Shown here: positions 1 through 8,121 of the stretch, one piece after another
Numbering within the stretch: position 1 is the first letter of the stretch
Layout: the number at the start of each line of letters is the position of its first letter
Source: Mixophyes australis
Taxonomy: Eukaryota > Chordata > Amphibia > Anura > Limnodynastidae
Length of the DNA: 64,000 nt
Reading direction: 5' to 3'
Assembly (NCBI GenBank): GCA_036250195.1
Contig: JAVHZZ010000006.1
Coordinates: 70,966,940 to 71,030,939 of the forward strand
The notes under the pieces: generated by a model
Told to the model about the DNA's origin: nothing
What the model saw: the letters and a program-made list of their open reading frames with translations, nothing else
Databases searched by the model: none
Program-made: the position numbers and the translations under genes

Positions 1-140
1 AACTCCAGTCCTCAGGACCCCTAACAGTGCATGTTTTCCATATCTCCTTGCTTAAGCACAGGTGTATTCATAACTGACTGACACATTCTAACAGATCTAC
101 AGGTGGTATAATTATTTCCCTTGTCACCTGGAAAGCAAGC
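1..140. mobile_element. hAT-like MITE, unit 0, cut by window start and right-truncated
   Basis: The window opens inside the left inverted repeat. At 140/141 the element breaks off and joins spacer sequence that normally lies about 200 bp after the slot-2 tRNA, so the right inverted repeat and both tRNA genes are missing. The same junction recurs at 18153, 19831 and 24229. Confidence 0.8.
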
Positions 141-239
141 AAAGTTGATTACAAATATTTACATTTTAATTGAGTTGCTATTTCTTCATTTCAACTGAAT
201 ACCACAAAAATTTAGAGACAAGATCCAAACGTCTTATTT

Positions 240-321
240 TGGCATCAGTGGGATTCAAAGACATACCTTCAAAAAAACACAAGCAAAAATTCAATCCCTT
301 ACACCAATGAGCCATGCTGCC
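240..321 (-). pseudogene. Decayed tRNA-Leu pseudogene (unit 1, reference copy)
   Basis: The minus strand of this 82-nt block aligns without gaps to the 82-nt tRNA-Leu(TAG) of the same array. By hand count 56 of 82 positions match (about 68%). Both acceptor strands are nearly intact (GGCAGCA and TGATGCC plus discriminator A). The anticodon stem has lost most pairs, the anticodon position reads TTT, and the B box has lost G52, G53 and C56. Thirteen of 26 differences are C to T or G to A. There is no T-run after the 3' end, so a Pol III terminator is also missing. It is too decayed to act as a leucine tRNA and would probably be missed by standard tRNA scans. Confidence 0.8.
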
Positions 322-537
322 ACCTTTGCTTTTCTGTTTGTATGAAAAGTTGATAACATGATGAAATGTTAGTTATGATGGTGCCTGGCGGTATATACAT
401 CACACTAAAATAATTTTCGTTTCTCTTCACTGTTTTCAAATCACTTTATTTAGAAATATTTTAAACCGGTTTGAGGAATGTCTTCGACACATGACTAAAG
501 TTGCGATTTAGCTAAAATATACTTCCACCGGTAACAC
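322..537. other. AT-rich spacer between pseudogene and MITE (unit 1, reference copy)
   Basis: No gene is seen here. It contains a 10-bp palindrome AAACCGGTTT at 463-472 and a second ACCGGT at 527-532, close to the MITE. A frequent single-base allele (TTTAGAAAT or TTTCGAAAT, near 450) separates groups of units. The same spacer occurs in every full unit. Confidence 0.8.
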
Positions 538-730
538 CAGCTGGATTTCTCAACTCCAGTCCTCAGGACCCCTAACAGTGCATGTTTTCCATATCTCCTT
601 GCTTAAGCACAGGTGTATTCATAACTGACTGACACATTCTAACAGATCTACAGGTGGTATAATTATTTCCCTTGTCACCTGGAAAGCAAGCACTGTTAAG
701 GGTCCTGAGGACTGGAGTTGAGAAACACTG
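538..730. mobile_element. hAT-like non-autonomous element (MITE), unit 1 reference copy
   Basis: Positions 546-581 and 690-725 are inverted repeats of 36 bp with one mismatch. The right end continues to CACTG (726-730), giving the terminus CAGTGTTTCTCAACTCC on the reverse strand, which looks like hAT-type ends of teleost MITEs as I recall them. The left end reads CAGCTGGATTTCTC and is slightly altered. The inverted repeat continues imperfectly inward around CTTGCTT and CAGGTG. About 110 bp of interior has no transposase. Flanking 8-mers (GGTAACAC and ATCTTCAC) do not match, so no target-site duplication remains. The element ends 61 bp downstream of the slot-1 tRNA 3' end. Confidence 0.72.
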
Positions 731-787
731 ATCTTCACGCTTGAACGACATCTATACCGATGTCTGCACCTTCTCTTGGATCTAACG

Positions 788-791
788 AAAA
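788..791 (-). terminator. Pol III terminator of slot-1 tRNA (TTTT)
   Basis: On the minus strand a run of exactly four T follows the discriminator base directly. This is the shortest run normally accepted as a vertebrate Pol III terminator. The same TTTT follows the slot-1 tRNA in the other units. Confidence 0.8.
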
Positions 792-802
792 TGGCAGCAG
801 TG

Positions 803-813
803 GGATTTGAACC
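803..813 (-). promoter_or_regulatory. B box of slot-1 tRNA-Leu
   Basis: GGTTCAAATCC on the minus strand fits the TFIIIC B-box consensus GGTTCRANNCC. C56 in this box is changed to T in six tRNA copies of the array. Confidence 0.9.
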
Positions 814-855
814 CACGCCTCCGAAGAGACTGGAGCCTTAATCCAGCGCCTTAGA

Positions 856-866
856 CCGCTCGGCCA
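856..866 (-). promoter_or_regulatory. A box of slot-1 tRNA-Leu
   Basis: TGGCCGAGCGG on the minus strand fits the A-box consensus TRGYNNARNNG. Confidence 0.9.
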
Positions 867-996
867 TGCTACCACTCATGACCTCTCTTTCGTGAGCTCT
901 AAGATCTGACAATCAGAACAACAAAGCCTATAAATTCTGCATTTGAAAGCTGAGTATCTTCTTTATCTATACGTTGGAACCACATGAAGAACTAAT

Positions 997-1001
997 AAAA
1001 A
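997..1001 (-). terminator. Pol III terminator of slot-2 tRNA (TTTTT)
   Basis: Five T on the minus strand directly after the discriminator, one more than in slot 1. Units 5, 16, 21, 23, 26 and 29 have six. Confidence 0.8.
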
Positions 1002-1083
1002 TGGCAGCAGTGGGATTTGAACCCACGCCTCCGAAGAGACTGGAGCCTAAATCCAGCGCCTTAGACCGCTCGGCCATGCTACC
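1002..1083 (-). tRNA. tRNA-Leu-TAG: tRNA-Leu (TAG), unit 1 slot 2, reference copy
   Basis: Identical to the slot-1 tRNA except in the anticodon loop, which reads TTTAGGC (anticodon TAG, decoding CUA and CUG). It lies 210 bp upstream, in transcription terms, of the slot-1 gene. Its 5' flank (GAGCTTGC type rather than GATCTCTC type on the + strand) and the sequence beyond are homologous to the slot-1 flank, so the two genes are copies of one tandemly duplicated module of about 210 bp. Confidence 0.96.
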
Positions 1084-1366
1084 ACTCATGAGCTTGCTTT
1101 CGTGAGCTCTAAGATCTGAAAAATGTCAATCAGATCAACAAAGCCTACAAATTCTGCATTTGAAAGCTGCATTTCAAAAAAAAATGTCAGGAGAAAAATC
1201 CGTAAAATGCTAAATTACATGCTATAACCACAAATCAGAAAAAGGTTGAATAAAGTGCTTAAGCGATAAAGTTGATTACAAATATTTACATTTTAATTGA
1301 GTTGCTATTTGTTCATTTCAACTGAATATCACAAAAATTTAGAGACAAGATCCAAACGTCTTATTT
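1084..1366. other. AT-rich spacer between slot-2 tRNA and next pseudogene (reference copy)
   Basis: No gene is seen. An A9 run lies near 1176, and TGCTAAATTACATGC / TGCTAAATAACATGC near 1209 is a single-base marker that differs between units. Sequence around 1267 (AAAGTTGATT) is the right side of the recurrent deletion junction. Confidence 0.75.
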
Positions 1367-1448
1367 TGGCATCAGTGGGATTCAAAGACATACCTTCAAA
1401 AAAACACAAGCAAAAATTCAATCCCTTACACCAATGAGCCATGCTGCC
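1367..1448 (-). pseudogene. Decayed tRNA-Leu pseudogene (unit 2)
   Basis: Unit 2 copy; same 82-nt frame and decay as the copy at 240-321. Confidence 0.75.
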
Positions 1449-1664
1449 ACCTTTGCTTTTCTATTTGTATGAAAAGTTGATAACATGATGAAATGTTAGT
1501 TATGATGGTGCCTGGCGGTATATACATCACACTAAAATAATTTTCGTTTCTCTTCACTGTTTTCAAATCACTTTATTTCGAAATATTTTAAACCGGTTTG
1601 AGGAATGTCTTCGACACATGACTAAAGTTGCGATTTAGCTAAAATATACTTCCACCGGTAACAC

Positions 1665-1857
1665 CAGCTGGATTTCTCAACTCCAGTCCTCAGGACCCCT
1701 AACAGTGCATGTTTTCCATATCTCCTTGCTTAAGCACAGGTGTATTCATAACTGACTGACACATTCTAACAGATCTACAGGTGGTATAATTATTTCCCTT
1801 GTCACCTGGAAAGCAAGCACTGTTAGGGGCCCTGAGGACTGGAGTTGAGAAACACTG
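1665..1857. mobile_element. hAT-like MITE (unit 2)
   Basis: Full length; right repeat carries the GGGGCCC allele instead of AAGGGTCC. Either allele has one mismatch with the left repeat. Confidence 0.7.
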
Positions 1858-1918
1858 ATCTTCACGCTTGAACGACATCTATACCGATGTCTGCACCTTC
1901 TGTTGGATCTAACGAAAA

Positions 1919-2000
1919 TGGCAGCAGTGGGATTTGAACCCACGCCTCCGAAGAGACTGGAGCCTTAATCCAGCGCCTTAGACCGCTCGGCCATGCTACC
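1919..2000 (-). tRNA. tRNA-Leu-AAG: tRNA-Leu (AAG), unit 2
   Basis: Consensus body. The only tRNA of this 910-bp unit: its 5' flank runs straight into the sequence that normally follows the slot-2 gene, so one 217-bp tRNA module is missing. Confidence 0.95.
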
Positions 2001-2276
2001 ACTCATGATCTCTCTTTCGTGAGCTCTAAGATCTGACAATCAGAACAACAAAGCCTACAAATTCTGCATTTGAAAGCTGCATTTCAAAAAAAAATGTCAG
2101 GAGAAAAATCCGTAAAATGCTAAATTACATGCTATAACCACAAATCAGAAAAAGGTTGAATAAAGTGCTTAAGCGATAAAGTTGATTACAAATATTTACA
2201 TTTTAATTGAGTTGCTATTTGTTCATTTCAACTGAATACCACAAAAATTTAGAGACAAGATCCAAACGTCTTATTT

Positions 2277-2358
2277 TGGCATCAGTGGGATTCAAAGACA
2301 TACCTTCAAAAAAACACAAGCAAAAATTCAATCCCTTACACCAATGAGCCATGCTGCC
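2277..2358 (-). pseudogene. Decayed tRNA-Leu pseudogene (unit 3)
   Basis: Unit 3 copy. Confidence 0.75.
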
Positions 2359-2574
2359 ACCTTTGCTTTTCTATTTGTATGAAAAGTTGATAACATGATG
2401 AAATGTTAGTTATGATGGTGCCTGGCGGTATATACATCACACTAAAATAATTTTCGTTTCTCTTCACTGTTTTCAAATCACTTTATTTCGAAATATTTTA
2501 AACCGGTTTGAGGAATGTCTTCGACACATGACTAAAGTTGCGATTTAGCTAAAATATACTTCCACCGGTAACGC

Positions 2575-2767
2575 CAGCTGGATTTCTCAACTCCAGTCCT
2601 CAGGACCCCTAACAGTGCATGTTTTCCATATCTCCTTGCTTAAGCACAGGTGTATTCATAACTGACTGACACATTCTAACAGATCTACAGGTGGTATAAT
2701 TATTTCCCTTGTCACCTGGAAAGCAAGCACTGTTAAGGGTCCTGAGGACTGGAGTTGAGAAACACTG
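2575..2767. mobile_element. hAT-like MITE (unit 3)
   Basis: Full length, AAGGGTCC allele. Confidence 0.7.
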
Positions 2768-2828
2768 ATCTTCACGCTTGAACGACATCTATACCGATGT
2801 CTGCACCTTCTCTTGGATCCAACGAAAA

Positions 2829-2910
2829 TGGCAGCAGTGGGATTTGAACCCACGCCTCCGAAGAGACTGGAGCCTTAATCCAGCGCCTTAGACCGCTCGG
2901 CCATGCTACC
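2829..2910 (-). tRNA. tRNA-Leu-AAG: tRNA-Leu (AAG), unit 3 slot 1
   Basis: Consensus body; first of three tRNAs in a 1337-bp unit. The base change GGATCT to GGATCC lies in its 3' flank. Confidence 0.95.
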
Positions 2911-3038
2911 ACTCATGACCTCTCTTTCGTGAGCTCTAAGATCTGACAATCAGAACAACAAAGCCTATAAATTCTGCATTTGAAAGCTGAGTATCTTCTT
3001 TATCTATACGTTGGAACCACATGAAGAACTAATAAAAA

Positions 3039-3120
3039 TGGCAGCAGTGGGATTTGAACCCACGCCTCCAAAGAGACTGGAGCCTAAATCCAGCGCCTTA
3101 GACCGCTCGGCCATGCTACC
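3039..3120 (-). tRNA. tRNA-Leu-TAG: tRNA-Leu (TAG), unit 3 slot 2a
   Basis: Variable-arm loop TTTG instead of TTCG; otherwise consensus. The 5' flank mixes slot-2 (GAGCTTGC) and slot-1 (GACAATCAGAA) features, as expected at an unequal-exchange point. Confidence 0.93.
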
Positions 3121-3248
3121 ACTCATGAGCTTGCTTTCGTGAGCTCTAAGATCTGACAATCAGAATAACAAAGCCTATAAATTCTGCATTTGAAAGCTGA
3201 GTATCTTCTTTATCTATACGTTGGAACCACATGAAGAACTAATAAAAA

Positions 3249-3330
3249 TTGCAGCAGTGGGATTTGAACCCACGCCTCCGAAGAGACTGGAGCCTAAATC
3301 CAGCGCCTTAGACCGCTCTGCCATGCTACC
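3249..3330 (-). tRNA. tRNA-Leu-TAG: tRNA-Leu (TAG), unit 3 slot 2b, C72A variant
   Basis: The extra third tRNA of the unit. Position 72 is A, so the first acceptor pair is G1-A72. C12 is also A, which breaks a D-stem pair. Processing and function are doubtful. Confidence 0.85.
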
Positions 3331-3613
3331 ACTCATGAGCTTGCTTTCGTGAGCTCTAAGATCTGAAAAATGTCAATCAGATCAACAAAGCCTACAAATT
3401 CTGCATTTGAAAGCTGCATTTCAAAAAAAAATGTCAGGAGAAAAATCCGTAAAATGCTAAATTACATGCTATAACCACAAATCAGAAAAAGGTTGAATAA
3501 AGTGCTTAAGCGATAAAGTTGATTACAAATATTTACATTTTAATTGAGTTGCTATTTGTTCATTTCAACTGAATATCACAAAAATTTAGAGACAAGATCC
3601 AAACGTCTTATTT

Positions 3614-3695
3614 TGGCATCAGTGGGATTCAAAGACATACCTTCAAAAAAACACAAGCAAAAATTCAATCCCTTACACCAATGAGCCATGCTGCC
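3614..3695 (-). pseudogene. Decayed tRNA-Leu pseudogene (unit 4)
   Basis: Unit 4 copy. Confidence 0.75.
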
Positions 3696-3911
3696 ACCTT
3701 TGCTTTTCTGTTTGTATGAAAAGTTGATAACATGATGAAATGTTAGTTATGATGGTGCCTGGCGGTATATACATCACACTAAAATAATTTTCGTTTCTCT
3801 TCACTGTTTTCAAATCACTTTATTTAGAAATATTTTAAACCGGTTTGAGGAATGTCTTCGACACATGACTAAAGTTGCGATTTAGCTAAAATATACTTCT
3901 ACCGGTAACAC

Positions 3912-4104
3912 CAGCTGGATTTCTCAACTCCAGTCCTCAGGACCCCTAACAGTGCATGTTTTCCATATCTCCTTGCTTAAGCACAGGTGTATTCATAACT
4001 GACTGACACATTCTAACAGATCTACAGGTGGTATAATTATTTCCCTTGTCACCTGGAAAGCAAGCACTGTTAAGGGTCCTGAGGACTGGAGTTGAGAAAC
4101 ACTG
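3912..4104. mobile_element. hAT-like MITE (unit 4)
   Basis: Full length, AAGGGTCC allele. Confidence 0.7.
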
Positions 4105-4165
4105 ATCTTCACGCTTGAACGACATCTATACCGATGTCTGCACCTTCTGTTGGATCTAACGAAAA

Positions 4166-4247
4166 TGGCAGCAGTGGGATTTGAACCCACGCCTCCGAAG
4201 AGACTGGAGCCTTAATCCAGCGCCTTAGACCGCTCGGCCATGCTACC
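4166..4247 (-). tRNA. tRNA-Leu-AAG: tRNA-Leu (AAG), unit 4 slot 1
   Basis: Consensus body. Confidence 0.95.
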
Positions 4248-4375
4248 ACTCATGATCTCTCTTTCGTGAGCTCTAAGATCTGACAATCAGAACAACAAAG
4301 CCTATAAATTCTGCATTTGAAAGCTGAGTATCTTCTTTATCTATACGTTGGAACCACATGAAGAACTAATAAAAA

Positions 4376-4457
4376 TTGCAGCAGTGGGATTTGAACCCAC
4401 GCCTCCGAAGAGACTGGAGCCTAAATCCAGCGCCTTAGACCGCTCTGCCATGCTACC
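4376..4457 (-). tRNA. tRNA-Leu-TAG: tRNA-Leu (TAG), unit 4 slot 2, C72A variant
   Basis: C72A and C12A, the same allele as 3249-3330. Confidence 0.85.
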
Positions 4458-4740
4458 ACTCATGAGCTTGCTTTCGTGAGCTCTAAGATCTGAAAAATGT
4501 CAATCAGATCAACAAAGCCTACAAATTCTGCATTTGAAAGCTGCATTTCAAAAAAAAATGTCAGGAGAAAAATCCGTAAAATGCTAAATTACATGCTATA
4601 ACCACAAATCAGAAAAAGGTTGAATAAAGTGCTTAAGCGATAAAGTTGATTACAAATATTTACATTTTAATTGAGTTGCTATTTGTTCATTTCAACTGAA
4701 TATCACAAAAATTTAGAGACAAGATCCAAACGTCTTATTT

Positions 4741-4822
4741 TGGCATCAGTGGGATTCAAAGACATACCTTCAAAAAAACACAAGCAAAAATTCAATCCCT
4801 TACACCAATGAGCCATGCTGCC
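4741..4822 (-). pseudogene. Decayed tRNA-Leu pseudogene (unit 5)
   Basis: Unit 5 copy. Confidence 0.75.
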
Positions 4823-5038
4823 ACCTTTGCTTTTCTATTTGTATGAAAAGTTGATAACATGATGAAATGTTAGTTATGATGGTGCCTGGCGGTATATACA
4901 TCACACTAAAATAATTTTCGTTTCTCTTCACTGTTTTCAAATCACTTTATTTCGAAATATTTTAAACCGGTTTGAGGAATGTCTTCGACACATGACTAAA
5001 GTTGCGATTTAGCTAAAATATACTTCCACCGGTAACAC

Positions 5039-5231
5039 CAGCTGAATTTCTCAACTCCAGTCCTCAGGACCCCTAACAGTGCATGTTTTCCATATCTCCT
5101 TGCTTAAGCACAGGTGTATTCATAACTGACTGACACATTCTAACAGATCTACAGGTGGTATAATTATTTCCCTTGTCACCTGGAAAGTAAGCACTGTTAA
5201 GGGTCCTGAGGACTGGAGTTGAGAAACACTG
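5039..5231. mobile_element. hAT-like MITE (unit 5)
   Basis: Full length, AAGGGTCC allele; left end reads CAGCTGAATTT. Confidence 0.7.
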
Positions 5232-5292
5232 ATCTTCACGCTTGAACGACATCTATACCGATGTCTGCACCTTCTCTTGGATCCAACGAAAA

Positions 5293-5374
5293 TGGCAGCA
5301 GTGGGATTTGAACCCACGCCTCCGAAGAGACTGGAGCCTTAATCCAGCGCCTTAGACCGCTCGGCCATGCTACC
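5293..5374 (-). tRNA. tRNA-Leu-AAG: tRNA-Leu (AAG), unit 5 slot 1
   Basis: Consensus body; GGATCC marker in the 3' flank. Confidence 0.95.
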
Positions 5375-5503
5375 ACTCATGACCTCTCTTTCGTGAGCTC
5401 TAAGATCTGACAATCAGAACAACAAAGCCTATAAATTCTGCATTTGAAAGCTGAGTATCTTCTTTATCTATACGTTGGAACCACATGAAGAACTAATAAA
5501 AAA

Positions 5504-5585
5504 TTGCAGCAGTGGGATTTGAACCCACGCCTCCAAAGAGACTGGAGCCTAAATCCAGCGCCTTAGACCGCTCGGCCATGCTACC
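5504..5585 (-). tRNA. tRNA-Leu-TAG: tRNA-Leu (TAG), unit 5 slot 2, C72A variant
   Basis: C72A, variable-arm loop TTTG, six-T terminator. First of a group with units 16, 21, 23, 26 and 29. Confidence 0.85.
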
Positions 5586-5867
5586 ACTCATGAGCTTGCT
5601 TTCGTGAGCTCTAAGATCTGAAAAATGTCAATCAGATCAACAAAGCCTACAAATTCTGCATTTGAAAGCTGCATTTCAAAAAAAATGTCAGGAGAAAAAT
5701 CCGTAAAATGCTAAATTACATGCTATAACCACAAATCAGAAAAAGGTTGAATAAAGTGCTTAAGCGATAAAGTTGATTACAAATATTTACATTTTAATTG
5801 AGTTGCTATTTGTTCATTTCAACTGAATACCACAAAAATTTAGAGACAAGATCCAAACGTCTTATTT

Positions 5868-5949
5868 TGGCATCAGTGGGATTCAAAGACATACCTTCAA
5901 AAAAACACAAGCAAAAATTCAATCCCTTACACCAATGAGCCATGCTGCC
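5868..5949 (-). pseudogene. Decayed tRNA-Leu pseudogene (unit 6)
   Basis: Unit 6 copy. Confidence 0.75.
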
Positions 5950-6165
5950 ACCTTTGCTTTTCTATTTGTATGAAAAGTTGATAACATGATGAAATGTTAG
6001 TTATGATGGTGCCTGGCGGTATATACATCACACTAAAATAATTTTCGTTTCTCTTCACTGTTTTCAAATCACTTTATTTCGAAATATTTTAAACCGGTTT
6101 GAGGAATGTCTTCGACACATGACTAAAGTTGCGATTTAGCTAAAATATACTTCCACCGGTAACAC

Positions 6166-6358
6166 CAGCTGAATTTCTCAACTCCAGTCCTCAGGACCCC
6201 TAACAGTGCATGTTTTCCATATCTCCTTGCTTAAGCACAGGTGTATTCATAACTGACTGACACATTCTAACAGATCTACAGGTGGTATAATTATTTCCCT
6301 TGTCACCTGGAAAGCAAGCACTGTTAAGGGTCCTGAGGACTGGAGTTGATAAAAACTG
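6166..6358. mobile_element. hAT-like MITE (unit 6)
   Basis: Full length, but the right terminus reads GATAAAAACTG instead of GAGAAACACTG; shared with units 27 and 30. Confidence 0.7.
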
Positions 6359-6419
6359 ATCTTCATGCTTGAACGACATCTATACCGATGTCTGCACCTT
6401 CTCTTGGATCTAACGAAAA

Positions 6420-6501
6420 TGGCAGCAGTGGGATTTGAACCCACGCCTCTGAAGAGACTGGAGCCTTAATCCAGCGCCTTAGACCGCTCGGCCATGCTAC
6501 C
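6420..6501 (-). tRNA. tRNA-Leu-AAG: tRNA-Leu (AAG), unit 6, recombinant
   Basis: AAG body (variable-arm loop TTCA) with a slot-1 3' flank but a slot-2 5' flank (GAGCTTGC type). It is the only tRNA of a 917-bp unit. This is what an exchange inside the tRNA body between slots 1 and 2 would produce. Confidence 0.93.
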
Positions 6502-6784
6502 ACTCATGAGCTTGCTTTCGTGAGCTCTAAGATCTGAAAAATGTCAATCAGATCAACAAAGCCTACAAATTCTGCATTTGAAAGCTGCATTTCAAAAAAA
6601 AATGTCAGGAGAAAAATCCGTAAAATGCTAAATTACATGCTATAACCACAAATCAGAAAAAGGTTGAATAAAGTGCTTAAGCGATAAAGTTGATTACAAA
6701 TATTTACATTTTAATTGAGTTGCTATTTGTTCATTTCAACTGAATATCACAAAAATTTAGAGACAAGATCCAAACGTCTTATTT

Positions 6785-6866
6785 TGGCATCAGTGGGATT
6801 CAAAGACATACCTTCAAAAAAACACAAGCAAAAATTCAATCCCTTACACCAATGAGCCATGCTGCC
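6785..6866 (-). pseudogene. Decayed tRNA-Leu pseudogene (unit 7)
   Basis: Unit 7 copy. Confidence 0.75.
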
Positions 6867-7082
6867 ACCTTTGCTTTTCTATTTGTATGAAAAGTTGATA
6901 ACATGATGAAATGTTAGTTATGATGGTGCCTGGCGGTATATACATCACACTAAAATAATTTTCGTTTCTCTTCACTGTTTTCAAATCACTTTATTTCGAA
7001 ATATTTTAAACCGGTTTGAGGAATGTCTTCGACACATGACTAAAGTTGCGATTTAGCTAAAATATACTTCTACCGGTAACAC

Positions 7083-7275
7083 CAGCTGGATTTCTCAACT
7101 CCAGTCCTCAGGACCCCTAACAGTGCATGTTTTCCATATCTCCTTGCTTAAGCACAGGTGTATTCATAACTGACTGACACATTCTAACAGATCTACAGGT
7201 GGTATAATTATTTCCCTTGTCACCTGGAAAGCAAGCACTGTTAAGGGTCCTGAGGACTGGAGTTGAGAAACACTG
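7083..7275. mobile_element. hAT-like MITE (unit 7)
   Basis: Full length, AAGGGTCC allele. Confidence 0.7.
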
Positions 7276-7336
7276 ATCTTCACGCTTGAACGACATCTAT
7301 ACCGATGTCTGCACCTTCTCTTGGATCTAACGAAAA

Positions 7337-7418
7337 TGGCAGCAGTGGGATTTAAACCCACGCCTCCGAAGAGACTGGAGCCTTAATCCAGCGCCTTAGA
7401 CCGCTCGGCCATGCTACC
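7337..7418 (-). tRNA. tRNA-Leu-AAG: tRNA-Leu (AAG), unit 7 slot 1, B-box mutant
   Basis: T loop TTTAAAT: the near-invariant C56 is T, which damages both the G19-C56 tertiary pair and the B box. Probably not functional. Confidence 0.78.
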
Positions 7419-7546
7419 ACTCATGATCTCTCTTTCGTGAGCTCTAAGATCTGACAATCAGAACAACAAAGCCTATAAATTCTGCATTTGAAAGCTGAGT
7501 ATCTTCTTTATCTATACGTTGGAACCACATGAAGAACTAATAAAAA

Positions 7547-7628
7547 TTGCAGCAGTGGGATTTGAACCCACGCCTCCGAAGAGACTGGAGCCTAAATCCA
7601 GCGCCTTAGACCGCTTGGCCATGCTACC
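7547..7628 (-). tRNA. tRNA-Leu-TAG: tRNA-Leu (TAG), unit 7 slot 2a, C72A recombinant
   Basis: C72A and G13A. The 5' flank is slot-1 type (GATCTCTC), reciprocal to the recombinant at 6420-6501. Confidence 0.85.
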
Positions 7629-7756
7629 ACTCATGATCTCTCTTTCGTGAGCTCTAAGATCTGACAATCAGAACAACAAAGCCTATAAATTCTGCATTTG
7701 AAAGCTGAGTATCTTCTTTATCTATACGTTGGAACCACATGAAGAACTAATAAAAA

Positions 7757-7838
7757 TGGCAGCAGTGGGATTTGAACCCACGCCTCCAAAGAGACTGGAG
7801 CCTAAATCCAGCGCCTTAGACCGCTCGGCCATGCTACC
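7757..7838 (-). tRNA. tRNA-Leu-TAG: tRNA-Leu (TAG), unit 7 slot 2b
   Basis: Third tRNA of a 1337-bp unit; variable-arm loop TTTG. Private changes in the 5' flank (TTGTTTTCG, CTCTCAGATC). Confidence 0.93.
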
Positions 7839-8121
7839 ACTCATGAGCTTGTTTTCGTGAGCTCTCAGATCTGAAAAATGTCAATCAGATCAACAAAGCC
7901 TACAAATTCTGCATTTGAAAGCTGCATTTCAAAAAAAAATGTCAGGAGAAAAATCCGTAAAATGCTAAATAACATGCTATAACCACAAATCAGAAAAAGG
8001 TTGAATAAAGTGCTTAAGCGATAAAGTTGATTACAAATATTTACATTTTAATTGAGTTGCTATTTGTTCATTTCAACTGAATATCACAAAAATTTAGAGA
8101 CAAGATCCAAACGTCTTATTT

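Larger units (their letters stand above)
792..873 (-). tRNA. tRNA-Leu-AAG: tRNA-Leu (AAG), unit 1 slot 1, reference copy
   Basis: An 82-nt type II tRNA without an intron. The acceptor stem GGTAGCA/TGCTGCC has a T3-G70 wobble, and the discriminator is A73, the leucine identity base. The anticodon stem CTGGA/TCCAG encloses the loop TTAAGGC, giving anticodon AAG (bases 837-839). The variable arm is CTC-TTCG-GAG, and the T arm is GTGGG/CCCAC with loop TTCAAAT. No CCA is encoded, as expected for a eukaryotic nuclear gene. A34 would be deaminated to inosine so that CUU, CUC and CUA are read. Promoter boxes are internal (A box 856-866, B box 803-813). Confidence 0.96.

Noticed and set aside
240..321. 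Reading the decayed tRNA as a functional lysine tRNA from its TTT anticodon position
   Set aside because: The anticodon stem does not pair, the B box is damaged, and the variable arm is of leucine length. The TTT is the result of decay.
463..532. Two ACCGGT motifs about 60 bp apart as a regulatory pair
   Set aside because: Six-base palindromes are expected by chance. They are repeated only because the unit is, and no factor site is recognised.
546..725. Inverted repeats as an intrinsic bacterial-type terminator or attachment site
   Set aside because: The arms are about 110 bp apart, end in a hAT-like terminus, and lie in a eukaryotic Pol III array.
619..816. Minus-strand reading frame of 65 codons, repeated in most units, starting in the tRNA T arm and running through the MITE
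   Set aside because: It starts at a GTG inside the tRNA 3' half and uses tRNA and transposon sequence. It is conserved only as far as the tandem repeat itself is, and indels in the array shorten or extend it freely. No domain is recognisable.
1084..1366. Upstream Pol III or Pol II promoter elements (TATA, PSE) for the tRNAs
   Set aside because: The region is AT-rich, with many TATA-like strings and none at a consistent functional position. The internal A and B boxes are enough to explain the genes.
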